The notes: generated by a model from the letters alone, not told the origin. Shown: positions 1-9,524, numbered from the stretch's first letter. The stretch: 64,000 bases of DNA from a gamma proteobacterium endosymbiont of Lamellibrachia anaximandri (GCA_016756835.1 JAESPE010000008.1:1-64000), one strand, 5' to 3'. A program made the numbers and translations.

Positions 1-1
1 G

Positions 2-859
2 CGCTCGGATGCCTACTTTGCTTCCCCTCTGGCGCAAGGCACGCCGGGTAAGCAGTGCGGCCTCGCGGCTACCGGGGACTACCAGCCTTCGCTTCGCTCT
101 CCATGGCTGGCAGCGATCGAAGACGAGGATACCGATGCCGAGCATCTGGCCAGGATAATCCAGACCGATCCGGTTATCACCACGAAACTGATCCGTGCAG
201 CGAACAGTGCGCTCTACGCCGGCCTTTCGCCCTCCGCCAGCTGTACTGCCGCCATCATCCGCCTGGGAAACACCACCACGCACAAGCTGGTTCTCACCTT
301 TGCACTGCGCGAACTTTTCAAAGCGCACTCCAGAGTGCTGCAGGACGAGATGCGTAAACTATGGAAACACAGTACCCAGGTGGCTAGCATCTGCTTCGTA
401 CTGGCCAAACTTTCACGACGCTTCAACCCGGAGCACGCATTACTGGCTGGACTTCTGCACGACATAGGTGAAGTGGCCATCCTGAGTTACGCAGAGAATT
501 TTCCCGAAATTGCCAACAACGAGCAGAAGTTGGAACAGGTGATGAAGGATATGCGCGGAGTGATCGGATGCCACATCCTGGACGCATGGGGTTTCCTTGA
601 GGATCTGGTCGCCGTTACCAAAGAGGCGGAGGAGTGGACCAGAAATCACCCGGGAGAAGCTGACTACTCCGATCTGGTGATTGTCGCGCAACTTCATAGT
701 TACATTGGCACACCGGAAATGAAAACCCTGCCGACACTCGACAGGCTGCCTGCATTTCAAAAACTCGATATCGGCGATCTCACTCCTGAACTGAGCATCC
801 AGATTCTGGAAAATGCCGCCGACCAGATTGCCGGCGCTCAGGCGCTACTTAACAGTTGA
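2..859 (+). CDS. HDOD-domain protein, 5' end truncated by window edge
   Basis: Frame of ORF 335..859 stays open back to base 2 (RSDAYFASPLAQGTPGKQCGLAATGDYQPSLRSPWLAAIEDEDTDAEHLARIIQTDPVITTKLIRAANSALYAG...); LIRAANSA and LLHDIGEVAI motifs typical of HDOD. Confidence 0.82.
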   Translation, partial: RSDAYFASPLAQGTPGKQCGLAATGDYQPSLRSPWLAAIEDEDTDAEHLARIIQTDPVITTKLIRAANSALYAGLSPSASCTAAIIRLGNTTTHKLVLTFALRELFKAHSRVLQDEMRKLWKHSTQVASICFVLAKLSRRFNPEHALLAGLLHDIGEVAILSYAENFPEIANNEQKLEQVMKDMRGVIGCHILDAWGFLEDLVAVTKEAEEWTRNHPGEADYSDLVIVAQLHSYIGTPEMKTLPTLDRLPAFQKLDIGDLTPELSIQILENAADQIAGAQALLNS

Positions 860-1057
860 TTTCCATCTGCCGCCAGCAAAATTGATCCGGGGGGCTTTCA
901 CTCTGTCGGAATTTTTAACACCCCGAAGCGGAACTGGTTCACAATAATAGTTGCTGCGCTAGTGCAGCTTGCCTCACAATTCCATAAATCACCTAATTAA
1001 CAATAAGATAGCGCAATAGCGGGCAGGTAGGATTGAAGTGCTGTTCTGTCGGGTCTT

Positions 1058-1075
1058 TTTACAGTCATCTGTAAT
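1058..1075. promoter_or_regulatory. Dyad TTACAG-TCAT-CTGTAA, possible activator site upstream of PEP-CTERM gene
   Basis: Perfect 6-bp inverted repeat at 1059..1074, about 55 bp upstream of a sigma-54-like promoter. Confidence 0.4.
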
Positions 1076-1126
1076 AAAAATTCACAACTCTCTTTAATTG
1101 TCTTAAAAAACAATGAGCTAGAAAGA

Positions 1127-1142
1127 CTGGCACGAGAACTGC
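1127..1142 (+). promoter_or_regulatory. Candidate sigma-54 (RpoN) promoter CTGGCACGAGAACTGC
   Basis: GG-N10-GC spacing and TGGCACG -24 box; 58 bp upstream of PEP-CTERM ORF start. Confidence 0.65.
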
Positions 1143-1199
1143 GTCTAACCGTTTGCAACATTTTGTGACTACTCAAAAATAAATAAAGCGAGATTATAG

Positions 1200-1829
1200 A
1201 TGAACATTAAAAACATCATTACAGGCGTCATCTGCAGCACTGCGCTGATTGCCGGTTCCGCATCAGCGGCGCTCTACCAATTCAGCAATTCCGAGTTGTC
1301 TTCCTGGGTTCTGATCGACAACGATGCCGATCTGAATACCGATCCCAATGTCTGGATCTCCACGGGCGTCAACGCCCAGGGCGAGTTCAACGCTTTTTGG
1401 GAAGAGGCTAGTGGTGGCGGTCTGGCGATGGCTGACGAGTACTCCGTCGCCTACTTCGGCGCCGATGGCGGCAGCTTTGACCTGAGCGGTTTCGACGGCA
1501 TCAAGCTGAACTTTGAAAACAGCTCTGACATGACAGCGCATGGTGTTGACTTCGCCCTGTGGGTTCGTGATCAGGACGGCAACATCACTGAGAGTGCCTC
1601 CGTTTCCGTAGGAAAAAATGACACCGATGGCAATTCTCTGACCTTCGCCAGTATTGCAGGTTTTGATGCTGCCAATATCCAGGGCATGGGTTTCAGCGTA
1701 GGTTACGACTTCAGCGATGACAATCGTATCCCCGGCCAGATCCACGGCATTGTTCCTGAGCCTGCCACCCTTGCCCTGATGGGTCTGGGTCTGCTGGGTC
1801 TTGGTGCTGCCCGTCGCCGTAAGAGCTAA
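1200..1829 (+). CDS. PEP-CTERM sorting-signal protein (exported)
   Basis: N-terminal signal peptide; C-terminus VPEPATLALMGLGLLGLGAARRRKS is a canonical PEP-CTERM tripartite signal. Confidence 0.9.
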   Translation: MNIKNIITGVICSTALIAGSASAALYQFSNSELSSWVLIDNDADLNTDPNVWISTGVNAQGEFNAFWEEASGGGLAMADEYSVAYFGADGGSFDLSGFDGIKLNFENSSDMTAHGVDFALWVRDQDGNITESASVSVGKNDTDGNSLTFASIAGFDAANIQGMGFSVGYDFSDDNRIPGQIHGIVPEPATLALMGLGLLGLGAARRRKS

Positions 1830-1860
1830 GCAATACCTCTAGGCTTTTAGCGATCTGAAC

Positions 1861-1887
1861 AAACCCCGCTTCGGCGGGGTTTGTTTT
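1861..1887 (+). terminator. Rho-independent terminator
   Basis: aaaccccgcttcggcggggtttgtttt downstream of 1829. Confidence 0.8.
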
Positions 1888-2053
1888 GCCTGGAAGAAAA
1901 GTTTCCCATTTGTCGATTGCGCCAACTCCGCCAGTCCTGCGGTATCATACCTCGTTATGTGTGGTCGATAATCCCCCCTCTGCCAGTGGTCAGCAATCAC
2001 TTCGGCTGCTAGCAAACCGACTAGCCTCACGCTTACAGTGCAAACAAATACCT

Positions 2054-3087
2054 TTCCTGATTACCCCCGAGCCTCAGCCATGCTGAGCAGGCGTTGTGGC
2101 ATGGGTGGTGTGCGCACGGCGGCATAGCCGAGGCGCGGAATCATCTCTTCGAGCTTGAACCGGCGATTGAAACGATAGCAGAATTCAGCCAGATAACGCG
2201 GTAGGTGTCTGTCGCTAATAGCATGGTAAGAGCCATGCATGGAGTTCTTTACATTACCGATCATCGTGTTCACCCAGTTAAATGCCTCAATTTTTACGCT
2301 ATCAGGACCGCCGCCCGTAACAATAGCCTGGTGTGGGCAACCCGCCTCCATTACACCGCTAAAACACCTCAAACCATCGGATACAACGCGACTGGACGCG
2401 CTCAAGTGCCGTTTCGCCCATTGAGCAATTTCCGTCTTACGGAATCCCTTCAACTCGGTAAAGCGCATAGCAACGGGGCGTCCGTCTTCGTTGGTTTGTA
2501 CTGCGGCAATGAAGGGTGTCTTGCCTTCAGCGCCGCGTCCACGCTTTCCGCCATTGTGTTCACCACCCCAATAGGCATCATCCACCTGAATGGCCCCGGA
2601 CAGTGGCTTACCATCATCACGTTCCTTCATCACTTGCAGCAGTTTATGTTTCAGACGCCAAGCAGCATTGTAACCAATACCCAGTTGCCGCTTGAGTTCC
2701 AACGCAGAAATGCCATTTTTCGGCTGTGTCAGGAGATATATCCCCAGAAACCACGTCGTCAGCGGCAGTTTTGTATATTCGAATATCGTGCCACTGGTCA
2801 CTGATGTCTGACGATGACAACGGTGGCATTGGTAGATACTGCGACCCTTAATTTCACAGTGGCCAGTGTGTCCACAGTTCGGGCAAACGAAACCATTAGG
2901 CCATCGCCAGTGGAACAATGCGCTATGGCACTGGTTTTCTGTGCCGTATTGTTTGAGAAAGTCTGGCAAACTGAGTCCTTTCTGGAATTGAACCTGATTT
3001 CTGGCCATGCTGCTCTCCTCATGTGGCTTCAGATCCAGTATGTGCCACCCAGTGGCTCAATAGCTGAGCCTCAGGGGTAATCAGGAA
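2054..3087. mobile_element. IS1595-family insertion sequence with terminal inverted repeats
   Basis: Left end ttcctgattacccccgagcctcagc; right end revcomp ttcctgattacccctgaggctcagc; encloses a zinc-ribbon/DDE transposase ORF. No obvious target duplication. Confidence 0.8.
2061..3008 (-). CDS. IS1595-family transposase
   Basis: CPNCGHTG...CHRCHRQTSVTSGTIF zinc ribbon, then QVDDAYWGG, VVSDGLRCF and HGSYHAISDRHLPRYLAEFCYRFNRR. Confidence 0.88.
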   Translation of the reverse strand: MARNQVQFQKGLSLPDFLKQYGTENQCHSALFHWRWPNGFVCPNCGHTGHCEIKGRSIYQCHRCHRQTSVTSGTIFEYTKLPLTTWFLGIYLLTQPKNGISALELKRQLGIGYNAAWRLKHKLLQVMKERDDGKPLSGAIQVDDAYWGGEHNGGKRGRGAEGKTPFIAAVQTNEDGRPVAMRFTELKGFRKTEIAQWAKRHLSASSRVVSDGLRCFSGVMEAGCPHQAIVTGGGPDSVKIEAFNWVNTMIGNVKNSMHGSYHAISDRHLPRYLAEFCYRFNRRFKLEEMIPRLGYAAVRTPPMPQRLLSMAEARG

Positions 3088-3092
3088 TAACA

Positions 3093-3959
3093 ATGGCGAT
3101 AGAGAGTGCTGAAATATCCATCTTCGATAGGTTGAGCCGCAGGCAAGTCCCTGTTTTGCCACCTGGTGCGTCATATTTGTTGAAAGCGTTGACCGACGAA
3201 AATATCGAGTTCTCTGCACTTGCGCAGATCATCGAGCGTTTTCCCACTATTGCAGGGCGTCTTATCGCGCTGGCCAACTCGGCCTGGTCTTCCCCGGTGC
3301 ACACCATTACTGCGCTGGATAGGGCCTGTTCCAGGCTGGGTTTTAGTGTGGTCAGAAGTACCAGTATCGCCTTGGCAGTCGCTTCTCCTTTCGATCCGAG
3401 CCGCTGCCCCGGATTCAACACGGAATCTTTTTGGACCCGCGCGCTCATGACCGCTGACGCTGCGTCCTGGTTGGCGCCGGTGGCTTCATCGGTGGATGGT
3501 CTTGAATCTTCTGCAGCCCGTACTGCTGGTCTGCTGCACAGTCTGGGACTGCTTTGGTTGACGGATCAACTGCCGGATGAGGTGGATCAGGCCTACACGA
3601 TCGTCGAAGAGAACGATTTCGTCTCACTCAGTCAGGCCCTCTCCGGGTTAATTGGTTTCGATGATGTTTATGCCGGCGGATACTTGGGGGGTGCCTGGCA
3701 TCTTCCTGAGCAGCTTGTAACGGCGATGGCCCACTATCCTGAGTCCGACTTCCAAGGTGGTTACTGGGAAACCGCCACTCTGGTAGGCGTGGCGGTTTCT
3801 CTGGTAACCGCTGCGCAACAGGAGACGCCCTGGTCTGCCACGGATAGCCGTCTGGAGAGGTTGGGGATTACAGTCACGGCAGTGGAAAAGGTTGTCCAAC
3901 AGATCAATCGACAGTTCGAGAGAACCCAGGAGCTGGCAAAAACGCTTTTCAACGGCTGA
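3093..3959 (+). CDS. HDOD-domain protein
   Basis: ALAQIIERFPTIAGRLIALANSAWSS and AGLLHSLGLLWL; same family as 2..859 and 24145..25017. Confidence 0.8.
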   Translation: MAIESAEISIFDRLSRRQVPVLPPGASYLLKALTDENIEFSALAQIIERFPTIAGRLIALANSAWSSPVHTITALDRACSRLGFSVVRSTSIALAVASPFDPSRCPGFNTESFWTRALMTADAASWLAPVASSVDGLESSAARTAGLLHSLGLLWLTDQLPDEVDQAYTIVEENDFVSLSQALSGLIGFDDVYAGGYLGGAWHLPEQLVTAMAHYPESDFQGGYWETATLVGVAVSLVTAAQQETPWSATDSRLERLGITVTAVEKVVQQINRQFERTQELAKTLFNG

Positions 3960-3975
3960 CCGGGTGAAGCGGACT

Positions 3976-4016
3976 CACCCGTCAGCGTGAGAACGATATT
4001 CTCACGCTGACGGGTG
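3976..4016. repeat. 18-bp perfect stem hairpin (5-nt loop)
   Basis: cacccgtcagcgtgagaa-cgata-ttctcacgctgacgggtg; not followed by a T tract. Confidence 0.75.
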
Positions 4017-4125
4017 GATTGATTGTTCATTAGGTGCGAAATTACAAGTTTATTTGTTAAAAAACAATAAGTTATATCTATTTTTTCTGGCATCTATAGT
4101 CGCCGTGATATTTTTGAAAAATCCC

Positions 4126-4152
4126 TCAAGTTCCCTTTTCCGCTGCCGTTAC
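4126..4152 (+). promoter_or_regulatory. Candidate sigma-28 (FliA) promoter for flagellin
   Basis: TCAAGTTC-N11-GCCGTTAC compared with consensus TAAAGTTT-N11-GCCGATAA. Confidence 0.65.
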
Positions 4153-4260
4153 AGAAACCGGAAGCGGTAAATACAGTCGGTTCGACAGTATATCCGCTAA
4201 ATATCAACCTAACGCTCAGGCTTGATGCAAGACATCGCCGGGCGGAAAGGAGAAGCAATC

Positions 4261-5766
4261 ATGGCAATGGTCATCAATACAAATGTCAGTTCGCTGAATG
4301 CACAGCGCAACCTGACTAGCTCCCAGAACTCTCTCTCAACCTCTATGGAACGGCTCTCGTCCGGTCTGCGCATCAACAGCGCGAAAGACGACGCGGCAGG
4401 CCTCGGCATTACCGATCGTATGACCACCCAGATCCGTGGTCTGAATCAGGCAATGCGAAATGCAAATGATGCAATCTCTATCTCGCAGACCGCTGAAGGC
4501 GCAATGCAGGAGTCCACGAACATCCTGCAGCGGATGCGTGAATTGGCCGTACAGTCTGCCAATGACTCCAACAGCGCGTCTGACCGGACCAATATGCAAA
4601 AGGAAGTGGCTCAGCTGGCACAAGAGTTGAATCGTATTTCCAGCACGACGACCTTCAATGGAAAGAACATCCTGGATGGCACTTTTACCGCATCCAAGTT
4701 CCACGTAGGCGCAAATGCTGACCAGACGATTTCCGTCTCCATCGGTAATACCTCTGCCACTACCATGGGTGCCTATAAGGCTGATGGTACTGCCACAGAA
4801 GATCATATCGGTGGCGCGCTGACCGCAGTGGCGGACGGAACCGGCGGTAACAATGTTGCTGCAGATGCTGCATTTGCAGTGACCGGTAGCTTGGGTACCT
4901 CAACACTCTCCACTGCCCTGGATACCACGGCGGCCAAGATCGCTTCTCAAGTCAATGGTGTGCAGGATTCAACGGGTGTGAAGGCAACAGCCAGTAACAC
5001 CGTTGAGTTGAAGGCAACGTCAACCGGCACTATCTCTTTCACTCTTTCTTCCCAGGATGACAGTCAGGCTGCTGTAGGGTCAGCCGTTAGTATTAGTGCG
5101 CTGGTAACGACCAGTACTGATCTGGCTTCCCTGCGGGATGCAATCAACGCTGAGAACGCCTCCACCGGCATCAGCGCAACCCTGAATGCTGCTGGTGATG
5201 GTATCTCTTTAACCAATACCACTGGTCACGACATTGTTGTTGCCAATGCTACAAATAATGATGGAGCGGATACTGCCAGCGCTGTCACAGTCGGAGGCGT
5301 CGCGCTTGCTGACTCTGATTTAACCGGTGCGGGTGGCGTGACTGACTCCATCGTTGTGGGTGGTAAGGTTGAGATGAGTTCATCCAAGTCATTCCAGGTG
5401 TCGACGACGGGTACCGATATCATGGTGGCCGCTGCAACATCCGGTACTTTGAGCAGTGTTGCTGATATCGATATTGGTTCCCAGACCGGCGCCAATAGCG
5501 CGCTGGATGTTATCGACCAGGCCCTGAGCTTCATTTCTGACCAGCGTGCCGATCTTGGTGCTGTTCAGAATCGCCTGAGTTCCACTATCTCCAATCTCTC
5601 CAATATCAGTGAAAACGTATCCGCCGCCCGTTCACGGGTTCAGGACGCCGATTTTGCTGCGGAGACCGCTAACATGACCCGTACGCAGATCCTGCAGCAA
5701 GCTGGTGTGGCAATGCTGTCCCAAGCTAACTCCCAGCCGCAGATGGTTCTGTCTCTCCTGCAGTAA
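4261..5766 (+). CDS. fliC: Flagellin
   Basis: [50 protein letters not shown] and C-terminal [36 protein letters not shown]; start refined from 4222 by RBS ggaaaggag. Confidence 0.96.
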   Translation: MAMVINTNVSSLNAQRNLTSSQNSLSTSMERLSSGLRINSAKDDAAGLGITDRMTTQIRGLNQAMRNANDAISISQTAEGAMQESTNILQRMRELAVQSANDSNSASDRTNMQKEVAQLAQELNRISSTTTFNGKNILDGTFTASKFHVGANADQTISVSIGNTSATTMGAYKADGTATEDHIGGALTAVADGTGGNNVAADAAFAVTGSLGTSTLSTALDTTAAKIASQVNGVQDSTGVKATASNTVELKATSTGTISFTLSSQDDSQAAVGSAVSISALVTTSTDLASLRDAINAENASTGISATLNAAGDGISLTNTTGHDIVVANATNNDGADTASAVTVGGVALADSDLTGAGGVTDSIVVGGKVEMSSSKSFQVSTTGTDIMVAAATSGTLSSVADIDIGSQTGANSALDVIDQALSFISDQRADLGAVQNRLSSTISNLSNISENVSAARSRVQDADFAAETANMTRTQILQQAGVAMLSQANSQPQMVLSLLQ

Positions 5767-5780
5767 CGGTAACAAGCTCC

Positions 5781-5814
5781 AGCCGGCGCCCGGTTTTGAT
5801 ACCGGGCGCCGGCT
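5781..5814. repeat. 14-bp stem hairpin between fliC and flaG
   Basis: agccggcgcccggt-tttgat-accgggcgccggct. Confidence 0.75.
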
Positions 5815-5846
5815 GAACTAAAAGGTATAAATGTGAGGTGAAGGCC

Positions 5847-6302
5847 ATGGCTACGGACATGACAATCACAGTAGGAGCTCTACCGACTAAGGATTCTGGT
5901 AAAGATGTACGTCGTACTACGGAAAGTAGTACTCCCCAGCCTCTGAAGGTCGTTGGTCAAATCTCCGGAAACGGATCGGTGACCACTCTTCAACAAAAAT
6001 CGGTTGATGAGCGGCCTGCTGATGTTCCGGCAGAAGCACTTAAAGGAGCTGTCAGCCAGATGCAGGATTTTGCCCAGGTGTTGCAGCGTGAGTTGCAGTT
6101 CGACCTGGACGATGACAGCGGCAGAACAGTGGTTCGGGTAATCGATAGACAATCCGGTGATCTGATTCGCCAGATACCCTCGGAAGAGGTATTGGCGTTG
6201 GCCAAACACATGCAGGAGGCAATCGATGTCGCCAGTGCCAAAGTTGATGGCAAGGCGGGTCGTGAGCAATCGGTAGGACTACTGATGGAAACAAGTGCAT
6301 GA
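5847..6302 (+). CDS. flaG: FlaG-family flagellar protein
   Basis: LQFDLDDDSGRTVVRVIDRQSGDLIRQIPSEEVLALA; located fliC-flaG-fliD. Confidence 0.88.
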   Translation: MATDMTITVGALPTKDSGKDVRRTTESSTPQPLKVVGQISGNGSVTTLQQKSVDERPADVPAEALKGAVSQMQDFAQVLQRELQFDLDDDSGRTVVRVIDRQSGDLIRQIPSEEVLALAKHMQEAIDVASAKVDGKAGREQSVGLLMETSA

Positions 6303-6321
6303 CGTCCATGTTCTGAAAATT

Positions 6322-6338
6322 CAGGCATGGAGATTGCA
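6322..6338 (+). promoter_or_regulatory. Candidate sigma-54 promoter for fliD operon
   Basis: CAGGCATGGAGATTGCA, GG-N10-GC spacing with TTGCA -12 box, between flaG and fliD. Confidence 0.6.
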
Positions 6339-6479
6339 TGTTTCTCATAGAGTGTCGAAAACCGGACAGACAGGAGAGATCCTCCAGCGAACCCGGTTCT
6401 CGGCGAAGTGTTTACTGAAGTTTGCGCTGGTTTCTGCTTGATGTTTCGCTTGAGCCAGCCAAGCTGACGGGAGGCAAAC

Positions 6480-7832
6480 GTGCCAACCATTTCCGCTCCA
6501 GGCATAGGTTCCGGACTCGACGTCAACTCCATCGTTGATCAGTTGATGTCTCTGGAGCAGATTCCTATACAGAATCTTCAGTCCAAAGAGGCGGGATTTC
6601 TGACCCAGATCAGCGCCTACGGTGCGCTGCGTGGCTCTCTGGCATCGTTTCAGAGTACCGTGGACAAACTCAACGGTTTTTCAGGCATAGGTCTCTTCAG
6701 CGCGAGCAGCGCGGATGAGGCTGTTTTTACTGTCAATGCCGACAATGATGCTGCCGCCGGCAGTTACGATATCGTCGTTCAAACTTTGGCTGAGTCCCAC
6801 AAGATGGGCTCCGCGTCGTTTGCAGATAGTGATACCACGACGATCGGTAATGCCGGTGACACCATGACGTTGGCCATCGGCACCCAGTCGTTTAACGTGG
6901 ATATCGGTGGTAAGACCCTGAGCCAGATCGAGCAGGCAATCAACGAGGCTACCGACAACACGGGTATCAGCGCAGGAATCATCCAGGAAAATAGTGGCAG
7001 TTTCTATCTCACTCTGACCAGTGATGAAACCGGTGTGGAGAATGCCATGTCGGTCTCCTTTGCCGATAGTGGTGACAACCCCATTGCCGACCCACTGACC
7101 ATGGTGCAGACGCGGGCAGCTGCAGATGCACAACTGTTGGTGGATAACTCCTATACCATTACTCGCAGCAGCAACAGCATCTCCGATGCAATTCAGGGGG
7201 TGACCCTGGAACTGCTGGCTACCAGTGTTGATGAAGTGGCGCTGAATGTCGATAAGGACCTGGGTGCTGTGCAGACTACAGTGCAGAGTTTCGTTGACGC
7301 ATACAATAGCCTGCGGGATACGCTTTCCACCCTTGGCAGCGGTGAACTCTCCGGCGACGGAACCCTGCGCATGATGGAGCAGCAGATATCCTCGGTGCTG
7401 GGTTCAAAGTCAGATGTCGACGGAGCGTTCAAGTATGCTTCCAGTATCGGTATCTCATTTCAGAGAGATGGCAGCCTTAAGCTGGATACCGCCGTCTTGA
7501 CTGAGGCTCTGGAAAGCGATTTCTCTTCAGTCACCAAGCTCTTTTCCGACGATGATCAGGGGCTGGCGTTCCGGCTCGATGTCCTGGTTGAGAATATGCT
7601 CGATCCCGACGGGCTGATCGATGCCCGCGAGGACGGTCTGGATGCCAGGGTGAAAAATGTGCAGGATCAGCGGGAGTCTCTGGAGTTTCGTCTGGCCAAG
7701 ACTGAGGCGCGTTTTCGGGCGCAGTTTGCTGGGCTGGATACACTGATGGTAAGACTGTCTGCAACCAGCGACTTCCTGACACAGCAGTTGCAGGGGTTGC
7801 AGGATTTGGCCTCGTATCGAAACAACAATTAG
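6480..7832 (+). CDS. fliD: Flagellar hook-associated protein 2 (cap)
   Basis: PTISAPGIGSGLDVNSIVDQLMSLEQ N-terminus and FliD-like C-terminus; GTG start. Confidence 0.93.
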   Translation: MPTISAPGIGSGLDVNSIVDQLMSLEQIPIQNLQSKEAGFLTQISAYGALRGSLASFQSTVDKLNGFSGIGLFSASSADEAVFTVNADNDAAAGSYDIVVQTLAESHKMGSASFADSDTTTIGNAGDTMTLAIGTQSFNVDIGGKTLSQIEQAINEATDNTGISAGIIQENSGSFYLTLTSDETGVENAMSVSFADSGDNPIADPLTMVQTRAAADAQLLVDNSYTITRSSNSISDAIQGVTLELLATSVDEVALNVDKDLGAVQTTVQSFVDAYNSLRDTLSTLGSGELSGDGTLRMMEQQISSVLGSKSDVDGAFKYASSIGISFQRDGSLKLDTAVLTEALESDFSSVTKLFSDDDQGLAFRLDVLVENMLDPDGLIDAREDGLDARVKNVQDQRESLEFRLAKTEARFRAQFAGLDTLMVRLSATSDFLTQQLQGLQDLASYRNNN

Positions 7833-7932
7833 TGATTTTTTATTGGATTAATGGCGGAAACAGGTCAAGAATCCACGCATCCAACCGATAAATATACTGT
7901 TCAAAAGCAAAAAACAGTTCGAGGATTTTATA

Positions 7933-8367
7933 ATGAGCTTGAATCACAGGCGCGGGGCACAACAGTACGGTAGCGTGGCGACAGGGTCTGAAGTGGACTA
8001 TGCAACGCCTCACCGATTGGTGCAGATGTTGATGGAAGGCGCGCTGGATAAGATAGCCATCGCCAAGGGTCATATGGATCGTAGTGAACCCGAACCCAAG
8101 GGCAGGCACATCACTTGGGCGATATCCATCATCAACGGACTGCGAGGCAGTCTGGATCTCAAGGCAGGTGGTGAGATAGCCGCCAACCTCGATAACCTGT
8201 ATGAATATATGGTGCGTCGTCTGACAGAATCCAATCTAACCAATGATCAGGCGATCCTTGACGAGGTCAGTGGGTTGTTGCTGGAGATCAAGTCCGCCTG
8301 GGATGTGATCCCGGAAGATGTGAAAAGAGCGCCCCAACTCTCCGATAAAGCCGATTCGGCTGCCTAG
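7933..8367 (+). CDS. fliS: Flagellar export chaperone FliS
   Basis: YATPHRLVQMLMEGALDKIAIAKGHM; immediately after fliD. Confidence 0.92.
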   Translation: MSLNHRRGAQQYGSVATGSEVDYATPHRLVQMLMEGALDKIAIAKGHMDRSEPEPKGRHITWAISIINGLRGSLDLKAGGEIAANLDNLYEYMVRRLTESNLTNDQAILDEVSGLLLEIKSAWDVIPEDVKRAPQLSDKADSAA

Positions 8368-8377
8368 CATTCTACCT

Positions 8378-8686
8378 ATGACAGGTAACCCTGAACAGAA
8401 ACTCAAGGCAGCGCTGGTGCTGAGCCGGGGCCTGCTTGAGTCTGCCCGTGCCGGTGAGTGGGAAGAAGCCAGGAATCTGGAAGCCGGGCGTGATGAGCTG
8501 CTCAGAGAGAGTCTTGGTATTCTCTCACCTCAGGGTGCGGAAAATCAGATATCGTTGATCAAAGAGATCCAGGAGATCGACCGGCAGATAACGCAGCTGG
8601 CCAATCAGGAACGTCCCCGTTTGGTGGAACAGTTGGCAAAGTTCAAAAAAGGCCGGGTTGCCAACAGGGCCTATCGGCAAGGCTGA
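8378..8686 (+). CDS. fliT: FliT-like flagellar protein
   Basis: Small helical ORF directly after fliS; position and length fit FliT. Confidence 0.6.
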   Translation: MTGNPEQKLKAALVLSRGLLESARAGEWEEARNLEAGRDELLRESLGILSPQGAENQISLIKEIQEIDRQITQLANQERPRLVEQLAKFKKGRVANRAYRQG

Positions 8687-8726
8687 TTGCATCCTATTAC
8701 GGATGATTTGACCGCCATCAGAATGT

Positions 8727-9524
8727 TCAAGCCGTAAGAATCAGCTCGATCACCACCTTGCTGCCGAAATAGGCCAGCATCAATACCACAAACCCGCTCA
8801 GCGTCCAGATGATTGCCTTCTGACCGCGCCAGCCAAACCGAAAACGCCCCCAGATCAACGTGCCGAAGACGATCCAGGCCACAATGGATAGGATCGATTT
8901 ATGCGCCAGGTGCTGGGCGAACATATCTTCCAGGAAGACAAAACCCGAGATCAGGGCCAGGGTCAGCAGGACAAAACCTACGCTGATCATCTCGAACAGC
9001 AGGCTCTCCATCGTTTGCAGAGGAGGCAGGGCGCGAACAAAACCGCCGGGGTGGCGATGGTGCAGGTGGTGATCCTGAATAGCCAGCAGAAGCGCCTGTA
9101 CGCTGGCCAGAGTGAACAGACTGTAGGCAAGGATAGAGACCAAAACATGGAGCGTAAGACCCTGGGAAGCGGTTTCGTTCAATAATCGTAGCGAACTGAA
9201 ACGGGATTCCAGCAGGATTGATAGCGCTGCCAGCGGCAGCAGCAAGATGCCAAGGTTTTCCACCGGTTTACTCAAGCTGGAGATTAGCAGCAGCAGGACA
9301 ATGGTCCAGGCGATCAGTGAGGTGGCGCTGAAGACTCCGAGGTTGATGCCGGTGTCGGTTGCAATGCTCTGGTAGAGGAGTGCGCCGTGCAGTGCAGTGC
9401 CGATGAATCCCAGCAGCAGGCCGAGCGGCCGCGGCAAATGTTTGCCGGTTTCGCCGCGAAACAGCCGCAGCGCAAAACAGAGGCCGGCTCCCAGATAGGC
9501 GGCAATGGCTAACAGCTCAAACAA
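8727..9524 (-). CDS. CcsA/YpjD-like cytochrome c assembly family inner membrane protein
   Basis: Multiple TM segments and HVLVSILAYSLFTLASVQALLLAIQDHHLHHRH; adjacent to ffh as often seen in gammaproteobacteria. Confidence 0.8.
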   Translation of the reverse strand: MFELLAIAAYLGAGLCFALRLFRGETGKHLPRPLGLLLGFIGTALHGALLYQSIATDTGINLGVFSATSLIAWTIVLLLLISSLSKPVENLGILLLPLAALSILLESRFSSLRLLNETASQGLTLHVLVSILAYSLFTLASVQALLLAIQDHHLHHRHPGGFVRALPPLQTMESLLFEMISVGFVLLTLALISGFVFLEDMFAQHLAHKSILSIVAWIVFGTLIWGRFRFGWRGQKAIIWTLSGFVVLMLAYFGSKVVIELILTA

